Of a stretch of 64,000 nucleotides of DNA, positions 1-7,865 are shown in pieces. Source of the stretch: Chryseosolibacter sp964551035. Its GTDB lineage: Bacteria; Bacteroidota; Bacteroidia; Cytophagales; Cyclobacteriaceae. Positions within the stretch are counted from its first letter, which is position 1, and every line of letters begins with the position of its first letter. The stretch is from contig CAZKBK010000022.1 of the NCBI GenBank assembly GCA_964551035.1, forward strand, positions 16,030-80,029. The letters run 5' to 3'. The position numbers and the translations under genes are program-made. Below the pieces are notes generated by a model, which was not told the DNA's origin, ran no database searches, and saw only the letters and a list, made by a program, of their open reading frames with translations.

Positions 1-973
1 CATACCCGAGCACACGGTCGAGTTCCGTGGGATGCCCTACGGATTCATGGATGGTGAGCCACAGGTGTGAGGGCTCAAGCACGAGGTCGTACTTGCCCGG
101 CTCTACCGATTTTGCCGAGATCATCTGTTTGGCCTGCTCTGCGGCCATGGTCGCATCCTCCACGATGTCGTACGACTTGTTGTACAGAATAATTCCGCCC
201 GGCCCCTGAATTTTATCTTCCGGCCGGCCATCGAGGTATTCGTAACCCATTCCTACAGGAGCGCTGAACGCCGAACGGTTCTTGAATTGGCCCGACTGCC
301 GGTCGATCACCGCCACATTGAAGGCAGGGAAGGTGCGGTGAACATCCTGGTCGATATATGAACCATCCGTGGAAGCGAAGTATTTTTGTTCGTTCACCAG
401 GAAGATGATGCTGTTGACAAAGCTCGCACCTTTTTCAACGGCCCTGGCGTTGGCGTTGAGCAGCAAGTCGACCTTGTCTTTTATGGAAACCTCGAAGCCG
501 TTTTTGCGGATCGGTGTCTTCCAGGCTACTTCTCCGTGTCCTTTCGTGGGCGCAAGTTTGACGGGTTCCTTTTGGAACTTGGAATTCGCTGTTGCGATGG
601 CAACGGCTTTTTGCGTTGCTTTCCGGATGCCGTCAGGCGTCACGTCGTTGGTGGCGGCAAATCCCCATGTGCCCTGCGCGATCACCCGGATGCCGACACC
701 ATACGATTCCGTGTTCGCGATATTCTGCACCTTTTGCTCGCGCGTGGCGACGAACTGGTTAAGGTACCGTCCGATCCTGACGTCGCCGTAAGCGGCGCCC
801 AACGATTTGGCGGTGTTGAGCGCCACATCGGCCAGTGATTTCTTCTCACCCGCATCCATGAGCGGTTCCAGCATTCGCGCAGGATCGATAGGCCGCGCAA
901 ACGCAGGTAGCCCAAGCGTGGCCAGCGCGCCGGCACCAATTCCTGCCTTGTGAATAAAATCTCTTCTTTTCAT
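1..973 (-). CDS. TldD-like metalloprotease, Tat-exported, truncated by window edge
   Basis: This is the N-terminal 324 codons of a TldD/PmbA-family zinc metalloprotease; the reading frame stays open to the left edge, so the C-terminal part lies outside. The start at 973 gives an MKRRDF beginning, a twin-arginine-like signal followed by a hydrophobic Gly/Ala stretch, so export is inferred. The family's zinc-binding HExxxH motif is present as HESVGH near residue 309. The protein is a close paralogue of the gene at 982-2622, which ends only 8 bases before this start, so the two form a tandem pair in one transcript. The substrate is unknown. E. coli TldD/TldE act in the cytoplasm on unfolded peptides; a Tat-exported form is a different setting. 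Family assignment is firm. Confidence 0.88.
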   Translation of the reverse strand, partial: MKRRDFIHKAGIGAGALATLGLPAFARPIDPARMLEPLMDAGEKKSLADVALNTAKSLGAAYGDVRIGRYLNQFVATREQKVQNIANTESYGVGIRVIAQGTWGFAATNDVTPDGIRKATQKAVAIATANSKFQKEPVKLAPTKGHGEVAWKTPIRKNGFEVSIKDKVDLLLNANARAVEKGASFVNSIIFLVNEQKYFASTDGSYIDQDVHRTFPAFNVAVIDRQSGQFKNRSAFSAPVGMGYEYLDGRPEDKIQGPGGIILYNKSYDIVEDATMAAEQAKQMISAKSVEPGKYDLVLEPSHLWLTIHESVGHPTELDRVLGY

Positions 974-981
974 AGTGATGG

Positions 982-2622
982 TTAAATGGTTCTTCCCGTA
1001 TTGATCACGTTGACGCCGTCGAACCGGGAAGTGGACGACCCGTGCGACACCGCGCTCACCTGCGAAGGTTGTCCCTTGCCGTCGAAGAATGAGCCAAAAA
1101 GGCGGTACTCCCGCTCGTCGCAGATCTTCACGCAACTGTTCCAGAACTCCTGGGTGTTGGACTGATAAGCAACATCATTGAGCATGCCGGCGATCTCCCC
1201 GTTTTTTATCTCATAGAATACCGTTCCCCCAAACTGGAAGTTGTACCGTTGCTGGTCTATTGAATACGAGCCGCGGCCGGCGATATAAATTCCCTTCTCT
1301 ACGTCTTTGATCATCTCATCGACACCGTAGGGTTCCTCACCTGGAGCCAGCGACACGTTCGGCATGCGCTGGAACTGAACATCACTCCAGCTTTGGGCAT
1401 AGCAACAACCGTGGGACTCATTTTTTCCGAGGATGTGCGCCTGGTCGCGTATGGCCTGGGCGTCGACGTAAATGCCGTTCTTGATCAGATCCCATCGCTT
1501 GCATTTTACACCTTCGTCGTCGTAGCCAACGGCACCGAGGGATCCCGGTTGAAGTTTGTCGGCGAAGATGTTGACGACCTTGCTCCCGTATTGGAAATCG
1601 CCGGACCGGAGCTTGTCGAGCGTGGCGAAGCTCGTGCCGGCATAGTTGGCTTCGTAACCGAGGATGCGATCAAGTTCCGTGGGGTGTCCAACGGATTCAT
1701 GAATGGTGAGGCCGAGGTGGTTGGGTTCGAGGACGAGGTCGTACTTGCCCGGCTCGACGGACTTCGCCGAGATCATCTCTTTGGCCTGCTTCGCCGCAAC
1801 GGCTGCGTCTTCAACGATATCATAGCTGTTGCGATAGAGGGTCAGGTCCGCCGCGCCCCTGACCTTGTCTTCGGCCTTGGGCACCAGGTATTCGTAACCC
1901 ATGCCCATTGGCGCGCTGAGGGCTGCGCGGGATTTGAACTTTCCCGCCGCTTTGTCGATGACGTTTACATTGAAGGTAGGCCAGATGCGGTGAACGTCCT
2001 GATCGATGTAAGAGCCATCGCTGGAGGCAAAATATTTTTGCTCATTCACCATGAACAGGTTCGAACTGACAAAGGAGGCGCCATTTTCCAGCGCGGCGGC
2101 GTTGGCGCTCAGCAGCAGATCCACTTTTTCGGAGACGGGAACCTCGAACGCATTTTTCTGAATGGGCGTGTTCCAGGTTACTTCGCCGTGTGCCTTGACA
2201 GGGGCAAGTTTCACCGGCTCTTTTTGGAACTTGGAATTCGCTTTCGCGATCGCTACGGCGCGTTCCGTTGCTTTTTTGATGCCGTCGGCGGTCACCTCGT
2301 TCGTAGCGGCAAAGCCCCATGTGCCGTTGGCGATCACCCGAATGCCGGTCCCAAACGACTCACTATTCACGATTCCCTGAACTTTCTTTTCTCGCGTGCT
2401 GAGAAATTGGTTCAGGTAACGGCCGATGCGCACATCGGCGTACGTCGCTCCGAGAGACTTTGCCGTGTTCAGCGCCACGTCGGCGAGTTGTTTTTTCTGG
2501 CTGGCATCGATGACGGGTTGCAGCATCGCTTCCACCGTAGTGGGCGTACCGAGGGTAGGAATGGACAACAGCATGCCGCCGATGCCAAGTCCTGTCAACT
2601 GAACAAAATCTCTTCTCTTCAA
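982..2622 (-). CDS. TldD-like zinc metalloprotease with Tat-type signal
   Basis: A 546-residue protein of the TldD/PmbA family, which degrades peptides through a zinc site. The N-terminus MKRRDFVQLTG followed by a Gly/Leu-rich segment resembles a twin-arginine signal. HESVGH at residues 308-313 matches the HExxxH zinc motif, and a Cys-rich ESHGCCYAQSW segment further on fits the family's third-ligand region. The product is 60-70 residues longer than E. coli TldD, largely because of the signal. It is first in a two-gene unit with its paralogue at 1-973. A terminator-like hairpin at 2693-2718 separates it from accC upstream. Both copies keep the zinc motif, so neither is an obvious catalytically dead TldE-type partner. 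Confidence 0.93.
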   Translation of the reverse strand: MKRRDFVQLTGLGIGGMLLSIPTLGTPTTVEAMLQPVIDASQKKQLADVALNTAKSLGATYADVRIGRYLNQFLSTREKKVQGIVNSESFGTGIRVIANGTWGFAATNEVTADGIKKATERAVAIAKANSKFQKEPVKLAPVKAHGEVTWNTPIQKNAFEVPVSEKVDLLLSANAAALENGASFVSSNLFMVNEQKYFASSDGSYIDQDVHRIWPTFNVNVIDKAAGKFKSRAALSAPMGMGYEYLVPKAEDKVRGAADLTLYRNSYDIVEDAAVAAKQAKEMISAKSVEPGKYDLVLEPNHLGLTIHESVGHPTELDRILGYEANYAGTSFATLDKLRSGDFQYGSKVVNIFADKLQPGSLGAVGYDDEGVKCKRWDLIKNGIYVDAQAIRDQAHILGKNESHGCCYAQSWSDVQFQRMPNVSLAPGEEPYGVDEMIKDVEKGIYIAGRGSYSIDQQRYNFQFGGTVFYEIKNGEIAGMLNDVAYQSNTQEFWNSCVKICDEREYRLFGSFFDGKGQPSQVSAVSHGSSTSRFDGVNVINTGRTI

Positions 2623-2692
2623 GGCCGTAAGGTTATGGTTATTGAATGTTTAAACGGTTGAAATCTTCACAGATGTAAAGTAGTCAAAAAGC

Positions 2693-2718
2693 AAAAAAGG
2701 ATACCGATTTGGTATCCT
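2693..2718 (-). terminator. Intrinsic terminator after accC
   Basis: An 8-bp perfect stem, AGGATACC/GGTATCCT, with a 5-base loop lies 43 bases past the accC stop and is followed on the minus strand by six T. It closes the DUF177-to-accC operon. Confidence 0.85.
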
Positions 2719-2760
2719 CTCCTGCGCAATAATTATATGAATGGTTCTCCGGGCCGGCCG

Positions 2761-4113
2761 TCAGCGGGAGAGGGTGGAGAAATCAAACGATGTTTCGAGG
2801 AATTTGGTGTTGAATTTTCCGGACCTGAACGTAGCGTTGTCCATCAGGGCGATGTGAAAAGGGATGGTGGTTTTGACGCCCTCGATCACAAATTCCTGGA
2901 GGGCCCGTTTCATGCGGGTGATTACTTCCTCGCGGGATTGGCCGCTCACGATGAGTTTGGCAATCATGGAGTCGTAGTTGGGAGGAATGGTGTACCCCGC
3001 ATAGACGTGGCTGTCGATCCGCACGCCATGGCCGCCGGGCATGTGAAGGTTCGTGATCTTCCCCGGGGAAGGGCGGAAGCCGTTGGCAGGGTCTTCAGCG
3101 TTGATCCGGCACTCCATGGCGAAAAGGTTCGGGAAGTAATTGGTCCCGGAGATGGGGACACCGGCCGCCACTTTGATCTGCTCCTTGATCAGGTCGTAAT
3201 CGGTAACCTCTTCCGTAATGGGGTGCTCGACCTGTATACGGGTGTTCATCTCCATGAAGTAGAAGTTTCCGTGCTTGTCGACGAGGAACTCGATTGTGCC
3301 GGCTCCTTCGTAGTTGATGGCCCTGGCGCCCTTGATGGCGGCCTCGCCCATTTTTTCACGAAGTTCCTGTGTCATCACGGGAGAGGGCGTTTCTTCGACC
3401 AGTTTCTGATGGCGGCGTTGGATCGAGCAGTCGCGTTCGGAGAGGTGGCAAACCTTGCCGTACTGGTCGCCCACCACCTGGATTTCAATGTGGCGAGGCT
3501 CTTCGACGAACTTCTCGAGGTAAACGCCGTCGTTGCCAAAAGCGGCAGCGGCTTCGCGGCGGGCGTCATCCCAGGCTTTCCTGAAGTCGCCTTCGCTGCC
3601 GATGATGCGCATACCCTTGCCGCCACCACCGGCCGTGGCTTTGATAATGACCGGATAGCCGATCTCCCGCGCGAGTTTCTGGCCCTCTTCCACAGAACCG
3701 AGCAGGCCATCCGAACCGGGAATGGTGGGGACGCCGGCTTTCTTCATGGTATCTTTGGCCGTGGCCTTGTCTCCCATGCTGTTGATCATCCCCGGGGTAG
3801 GGCCGATGAACTTGATTCCGTATTCATGGCAGATGGCCGAAAACTCTGAGCGCTCGGAGAGAAATCCATAGCCGGGATGGATGGCGTCGGCATTGGTGAT
3901 CTCTGCCGCGGAAATAATTCGCGGAATATTGAGGTAGGAATTCTTGCTGGGAGCGTCACCGATACACACCGCCTCGTCCGCAAAGCGCACGTGGAGGCTC
4001 TCGCGATCTGCCGTCGAGTACACGGCCACCGTCCTGATGTCCATTTCCCGGCAGGTCCGTATAATGCGTAACGCGATCTCTCCGCGATTGGCAATTAATA
4101 TCTTCTTGAACAT
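2761..4113 (-). CDS. accC: Acetyl-CoA carboxylase biotin carboxylase subunit
   Basis: The 450-residue biotin carboxylase carries out the ATP- and bicarbonate-dependent carboxylation of biotin on AccB, the first step of malonyl-CoA formation. The length is the family norm of about 449. Visible features are the N-terminal FKKILIANRGEIA segment, the glycine-rich ATP loop GGGGKGMR near residue 165, and the catalytic EMNTRIQVEHP segment near residue 290. It is the last gene of the operon, 94 bases after accB, and is followed by an intrinsic terminator. The carboxyltransferase subunits accA and accD are not in the window. Confidence 0.97.
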   Translation of the reverse strand: MFKKILIANRGEIALRIIRTCREMDIRTVAVYSTADRESLHVRFADEAVCIGDAPSKNSYLNIPRIISAAEITNADAIHPGYGFLSERSEFSAICHEYGIKFIGPTPGMINSMGDKATAKDTMKKAGVPTIPGSDGLLGSVEEGQKLAREIGYPVIIKATAGGGGKGMRIIGSEGDFRKAWDDARREAAAAFGNDGVYLEKFVEEPRHIEIQVVGDQYGKVCHLSERDCSIQRRHQKLVEETPSPVMTQELREKMGEAAIKGARAINYEGAGTIEFLVDKHGNFYFMEMNTRIQVEHPITEEVTDYDLIKEQIKVAAGVPISGTNYFPNLFAMECRINAEDPANGFRPSPGKITNLHMPGGHGVRIDSHVYAGYTIPPNYDSMIAKLIVSGQSREEVITRMKRALQEFVIEGVKTTIPFHIALMDNATFRSGKFNTKFLETSFDFSTLSR

Positions 4114-4207
4114 GTTTGCTTATGTCTCTGCCGGGTGGCTTGATCCTTCAGGTTCGCGCTGCCCGGCGTAAAGGGGTTAAGGTTCGATTGCTGGATTTGC
4201 AAAAAGC

Positions 4208-4777
4208 TTAATCAGGCTCTACCACAAACAACACCTGGTCATACTCGACGGGTGTGGCGTTTTCCACCATCACTTTCACGATGGTTCCGGAGACTTCAGA
4301 TTCGATTTCGTTGAAGAGTTTCATCGCCTCGATGATGCAAACCGTTTGGCCACGCGTGACCTTGTCACCGACCGACGCAAAGGGCGCCGCGTCCGGACTT
4401 GAGGAACGATAAAATGTTCCGATCATGGGAGATTTGATTTCAACGGTTTTCTTGCCGGCGGGTTCGGCGGGGCGGTCCGCTTTAGGCGCCGTGGCAGGAA
4501 CCGGGGCGCTGGCGGCCGGAGCCGCTACGGCCACCGGCGCGGCCGCGCTCTTGAATATCTTCTGGTCGGGTTCGCGCTTTACGTGAAGCTTGAGCTCCTT
4601 CGTCTCGATGTTCACTTCATTGAGGCCGGTCGTGGAGATGAATTCGATCAGGTCTCTGATTTCGGATGTTTTCATTTCAGATGGATTAGATGATCCTGCG
4701 TCGGCTGATGAACGCGAAGCAGTTGCAGACTTGGTGGCGGCCTTTTTGCCGCTCCGTGACGTATTCTTTTTTGCCAT
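4208..4777 (-). CDS. accB: Biotin carboxyl carrier protein of acetyl-CoA carboxylase
   Basis: AccB carries the biotin that shuttles CO2 from AccC to the carboxyltransferase. The C-terminal biotinyl domain has the canonical EAMKL motif, so K153 is the biotinylation site. An Ala/Pro linker (about residues 78-108) separates it from the N-terminal AccC-binding part. The protein is 189 residues against about 156 in E. coli; the extra piece is a Lys/Ser/Ala-rich N-terminus (residues 1-34). The start chosen at 4777 lies 5 bases after the efp stop. An internal ATG at 4675 (MKTSEIRDL) would give the classic length and cannot be excluded. Confidence 0.95.
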   Translation of the reverse strand: MAKKNTSRSGKKAATKSATASRSSADAGSSNPSEMKTSEIRDLIEFISTTGLNEVNIETKELKLHVKREPDQKIFKSAAAPVAVAAPAASAPVPATAPKADRPAEPAGKKTVEIKSPMIGTFYRSSSPDAAPFASVGDKVTRGQTVCIIEAMKLFNEIESEVSGTIVKVMVENATPVEYDQVLFVVEPD

Positions 4778-4782
4778 GACGC

Positions 4783-5346
4783 TTATTTTACACGTTCAAT
4801 ATAATCGCCGGTGCGCGTATCGATTTTGATTTTCTCGCCGGTATTAATAAAGAGGGGAACGCGAATCTCGGTGCCGTTTTCGAGCGTTGCGGCCTTCAAC
4901 GTACGCGTTGCCGTATCACCCTGCAATCCTGGTTCTGTGTACTGGATTTCCATGATGACATGCGCGGGCGCTTCCGCGGTGATGGGACTCGTCCCGTCCT
5001 CAAAAGCAATAAGCAGCGTAACGTTTTCCTTAATGTACTTGATAGAATCGCCAAGCAAGGACTTGTCCAGGTAGATCTGCTCGAAGGTTTGATTGTCCAT
5101 GCAAACGAGGCTTTCACCATCCTGGTAGAGGTACTGGTACTCCTTGGTTTCTACCCTGAGCATTTCAATGGCGTCGCCGGGTCTGAAGCGGTTTTCAGCA
5201 ATCTTGCCGTTGCGTATGTTGCGCATCTTTACCTGGTAGAAGGCGCGAAGGTTTCCGGGGGTGCGGTGCTGCAATTCCTCGATCTGCATCACCTCGCCAT
5301 TGTAGCGAATGAAATTACCTTTGCTTAGATCCGATACGGTTGCCAT
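4783..5346 (-). CDS. efp: Elongation factor P with unusual loop tip
   Basis: The 187-residue EF-P rescues ribosomes stalled on consecutive prolines. The three-domain family pattern is clear, including the C-terminal GDTATRTLKAATLENG region. The loop that reaches the peptidyl-transferase centre reads HRTPGNLRAF: where E. coli has the modified lysine of KPGKG, this protein has Asn32, with Arg34 two positions on. It therefore cannot be lysylated in the E. coli manner. The gene sits between fabH (79 bases upstream) and accB (5 bases downstream) in the fatty-acid/translation operon, a common Bacteroidota order. Confidence 0.96.
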   Translation of the reverse strand: MATVSDLSKGNFIRYNGEVMQIEELQHRTPGNLRAFYQVKMRNIRNGKIAENRFRPGDAIEMLRVETKEYQYLYQDGESLVCMDNQTFEQIYLDKSLLGDSIKYIKENVTLLIAFEDGTSPITAEAPAHVIMEIQYTEPGLQGDTATRTLKAATLENGTEIRVPLFINTGEKIKIDTRTGDYIERVK

Positions 5347-5425
5347 AATCCAAAAAACGACTTTAAGTTACAAATGAAAAATTTATTCACAAGCCTGCGT
5401 ACCGATGACGGTGCAGCGTCCTTGT

Positions 5426-6421
5426 TCAGGAGTCATACGCCCACTTCACGTGCGTTGCGCCCCACGTGAATCCTCCGCCAAAGGCCGCGATGACGAGGTT
5501 GTCACCCTTGCGCAGTTTCTTTTCATAATCCCACAGGAGCAGGGGGATGGTCCCCGCTGTCGTGTTGCCATACCGATCAATGTTCATCATCACCCTGTCT
5601 TCAGTAATGCCGAGCCGGTTTGCGGTCGCGTCGATGATGCGCTTATTGGCCTGGTGTGGCACGAGCCAGGTGATGTCTTCGCCTTTGAGGTTTTGTTTCT
5701 GCACCAGTTCCGCGGCAACGTCCGCCATGTTTGTAACGGCGAACTTGAAGACCGCGGCACCTTCCTGGTAGACGTAATGCAGTCGGGCGTCGACCGTTGC
5801 TTGCGACGCGGGCAAACGGCTCCCGCCCGCCTTCATATGCAGAAAGCATTCGCCGCCGCCGTCACTGCGAAGGATGGAGTCCATCACGCCCACGTCCTCC
5901 GTGGTCGGTTCGAGAAGGACGCAGCCCGCGCCGTCTCCGAAAATGATGCACGTTGTGCGATCGGTGTAGTCGATGATCGCCGACATCTTGTCGCCGCCCA
6001 CAACAACCACCTTTTTGTATCGCCCCGACTCGATGAAACTCGCGCCCGTGCTCAGGGCGTAAAGGAAACCGGAGCACGCCGCGCCGAGGTCGTAGCTGAA
6101 GGCGTTAACGGCGCCCACCGCCGTAGCCACGATGTTCGCGGTGGCGGGAAACGTCATGTCGGCCGTGACCGTAGCGAAAAGGATCAGATCGATCTCCGCG
6201 GGATTGATTCCCGTCTTCGCGAGCATGTCTTTCACGGCAGCGATTCCCATTACGGAAACACCCTGGTTTTCGCCCTTCAGGATGCGTCGCTCCTTGATGC
6301 CGGTGCGGGTTGTGATCCACTCGTCGGTGGTCTCAACCATCGTTTCGAGTTCCTTGTTGGTGAGCACATAATCAGGAACGTAACCACCGACGCCGGTGAT
6401 GGCCGCTTTTATTTTAGTCAT
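5426..6421 (-). CDS. fabH: Beta-ketoacyl-ACP synthase III
   Basis: FabH starts type II fatty acid synthesis by condensing an acyl-CoA primer with malonyl-ACP. The 331-residue length is typical. The catalytic triad is visible: Cys116 in AACSGF, His256 in VPHQANKR and Asn286 in GNTTAG. It lies 155 bases after rpmF, and that gap contains its own promoter-like elements around a palindrome (6480-6511). plsX, which often sits between rpmF and fabH in bacteria, is absent from this operon. Co-transcription with accB and accC downstream puts primer and extender supply under common control. Confidence 0.97.
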   Translation of the reverse strand: MTKIKAAITGVGGYVPDYVLTNKELETMVETTDEWITTRTGIKERRILKGENQGVSVMGIAAVKDMLAKTGINPAEIDLILFATVTADMTFPATANIVATAVGAVNAFSYDLGAACSGFLYALSTGASFIESGRYKKVVVVGGDKMSAIIDYTDRTTCIIFGDGAGCVLLEPTTEDVGVMDSILRSDGGGECFLHMKAGGSRLPASQATVDARLHYVYQEGAAVFKFAVTNMADVAAELVQKQNLKGEDITWLVPHQANKRIIDATANRLGITEDRVMMNIDRYGNTTAGTIPLLLWDYEKKLRKGDNLVIAAFGGGFTWGATHVKWAYDS

Positions 6422-6479
6422 ATTGGTTTAGCCAAGTGGGCAATTCAATGAAATGAAAAATGCCCGGCCGCGAGCCGAG

Positions 6480-6511
6480 CAAAGTACACGTATCCTCTTT
6501 CAGGATACAAA
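6480..6511 (-). promoter_or_regulatory. Putative fabH promoter with palindromic operator
   Basis: On the minus strand a TTTG (6508-6511) and a GTACTTTG (6480-6487, one base off TAnnTTTG) are 20 bases apart. Nearly the whole spacer is a perfect palindrome, GTATCCT-N5-AGGATAC, at 6490-6508. No T-run follows, so an operator is more likely than a terminator. Confidence 0.5.
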
Positions 6512-6576
6512 CCGTATTCTTTTGTTAATGATGATGAAACCAGAATCAAGTTTGGTATAACCATCAACCGCCATGA

Positions 6577-6768
6577 TCAGGCAAGGACTTCTTTTTCCAT
6601 CAGCACTTTACCCTTAAAGTAAAGTTTTCCTTCGTGCCAGAATGCACGGTGGGGAAGGTGATGTTCACCGGTGGTCGGGCATACCGCCATTTCCTTGGCC
6701 GTCGCCTTGTAGTGCGTCCTTCTTTTATCTCTGCGGGTTTTCGAGGTTTTACGTTTGGGATTAGGCAT
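6577..6768 (-). CDS. rpmF: 50S ribosomal protein L32
   Basis: A 63-residue basic protein beginning MPNPKRKTSKTRRDKRRTH, the standard L32 N-terminus. Only one Cys remains (VCPTTGE), so it is the zinc-free form rather than the CxxC/CxxC form. It follows the DUF177 gene by 13 bases, the conserved yceD-rpmF pairing that couples ribosomal protein and lipid genes in many bacteria. Confidence 0.96.
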   Translation of the reverse strand: MPNPKRKTSKTRRDKRRTHYKATAKEMAVCPTTGEHHLPHRAFWHEGKLYFKGKVLMEKEVLA

Positions 6769-6781
6769 ATCAGCTACAATT

Positions 6782-7300
6782 TTATTTTAGTTTCTTAAGT
6801 TTTTCCCAGCGGGGGTCGATCACATCAGAACCCGCCTCGTCCGTGGTGTCGGACTCCGACGAGTAGATGATCTTTCCTTCGCTGTTTTCCTCCGGTTCGT
6901 CCGCATAGCGCGGATGAAGCTTTTTGATCGGGATCTCCAGGCCAATGAACTCATAAATATATTGTCCGAGTTCCAGGCTGTCTGCGTCGCGCTGGATCAT
7001 CACGATCTCATCGCTGAGTTCCTGGTCGGTCTCTCCATATTTAAACACAACGTGCTTATCCACCCGAACGGGGTAAGAGAACGGATCCAGGCTCCGGTCG
7101 CAGATCAACCGGGCGTTCCCGCTTATCCTGAACCTTGCATCCAGGAACGTTTCGTGCTTGTCAAGGTCAACATCGACGCCGAAGTTGCCTTCGGAAACCA
7201 GCCCCTGCCCATAGTGCTCAAAAAAAGCGTTACCCACCTCGAAGTGGAAGGTATGGAGCTTGTTGCTCAGGCCGATAATGTTGATCCTGTATTCCCGCAT
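6782..7300 (-). CDS. DUF177 (YceD-like) protein, first gene of the rpmF-fabH operon
   Basis: The 172-residue product fits the DUF177/YceD family by its position directly before rpmF and by its pattern: an N-terminal beta-rich part with a short ICDRSLDPF segment near residue 68, then an acidic stretch and a Lys-rich C-terminus (WEKLKKLK). Family members have been linked to 23S rRNA accumulation in plants and bacteria; the exact role is not settled. A near-consensus promoter lies 35-65 bases upstream. No other domain is seen. Confidence 0.85.
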   Translation of the reverse strand: MREYRINIIGLSNKLHTFHFEVGNAFFEHYGQGLVSEGNFGVDVDLDKHETFLDARFRISGNARLICDRSLDPFSYPVRVDKHVVFKYGETDQELSDEIVMIQRDADSLELGQYIYEFIGLEIPIKKLHPRYADEPEENSEGKIIYSSESDTTDEAGSDVIDPRWEKLKKLK

Positions 7301-7334
7301 TCCTGTTCCCGCGAAGGCTCTTGAAACAAGTCGG

Positions 7335-7365
7335 CAAATTTACGAGAATTAATGAAATGGGCAAA
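7335..7365 (-). promoter_or_regulatory. Bacteroidota-type promoter of the DUF177-rpmF-fabH-efp-accBC operon
   Basis: Minus strand: TTTG (ending a TTTTTTG run, 7362-7368), exactly 19 bases, then TAAATTTG (7335-7342). This matches the Bacteroidota sigma consensus TTTG-N19-TAnnTTTG. Transcription should start near 7330, giving a leader of about 30 bases before the start codon at 7300. Confidence 0.85.
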
Positions 7366-7383
7366 AAAGGAGGGATTTCGCCC

Positions 7384-7773
7384 CTAAACGGTGTATTCGG
7401 TCAGAACAATCGATTTAAAGTCATCCCGCGCCAGTTTCCCAAAGTTTTCGACCACATAGTCGATCACATTTTTGCGGAATCCGAGCTTAATGGCAATGTT
7501 CTTACAGAAAATGATCTCGCTCTCAAACACATTTTGGTCGGCAAACACCAGCTCGACCGCCGACATCAGGTAGTCGAATTTTTGCTCTACCGACAGGGCG
7601 CCGAGGGTTTCAATGGGCTCAGGGTTGCGGATCAGGTCGTTGACAGTGGTTTCGGGGAAATTGCGGTCTTTGGCAATCCGGAAGATGAGCTCCCGCTCAA
7701 TCTTGGCGAAGTGCTTGTCGGCCTCAGCCAGTTGGATAAGTATATTTAGCTGCTTCTTGGTGACAATGTCCAT
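7384..7773 (-). CDS. TerB-like small helical protein
   Basis: This is a 129-residue, all-helical, charged protein without signal or membrane segment. The layout (LNILIQLAEADKHFAKIERELI near the N-terminus, then ADQNVFESEIIFCKNIAIKLG) resembles two-fold acidic helical repeats of the TerB/DjlA N-terminal fold, in which conserved acidic residues bind metal. That match is by pattern only. It stands alone: 83 bases before the DUF177 gene, whose promoter lies in between, and 92 bases after pdxA. Its function is unknown. Confidence 0.7.
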   Translation of the reverse strand: MDIVTKKQLNILIQLAEADKHFAKIERELIFRIAKDRNFPETTVNDLIRNPEPIETLGALSVEQKFDYLMSAVELVFADQNVFESEIIFCKNIAIKLGFRKNVIDYVVENFGKLARDDFKSIVLTEYTV

Positions 7774-7865
7774 TTCAACCTTTACTTGATCTCTAAAGCT
7801 ATAAAATATTAGCGTATAAAGGCGGTTCGCCGGTTAAATGGTCGAATCCAAGTTACCAGACAAGG

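Noticed and set aside
1393..2661. 422-codon plus-strand ORF opposite the TldD gene
   Set aside because: It is the antisense shadow of 982-2622, whose TldD motifs are unmistakable; the plus frame lacks any protein-like motif. Equally long shadows lie opposite accC, fabH, sppA and bioB.
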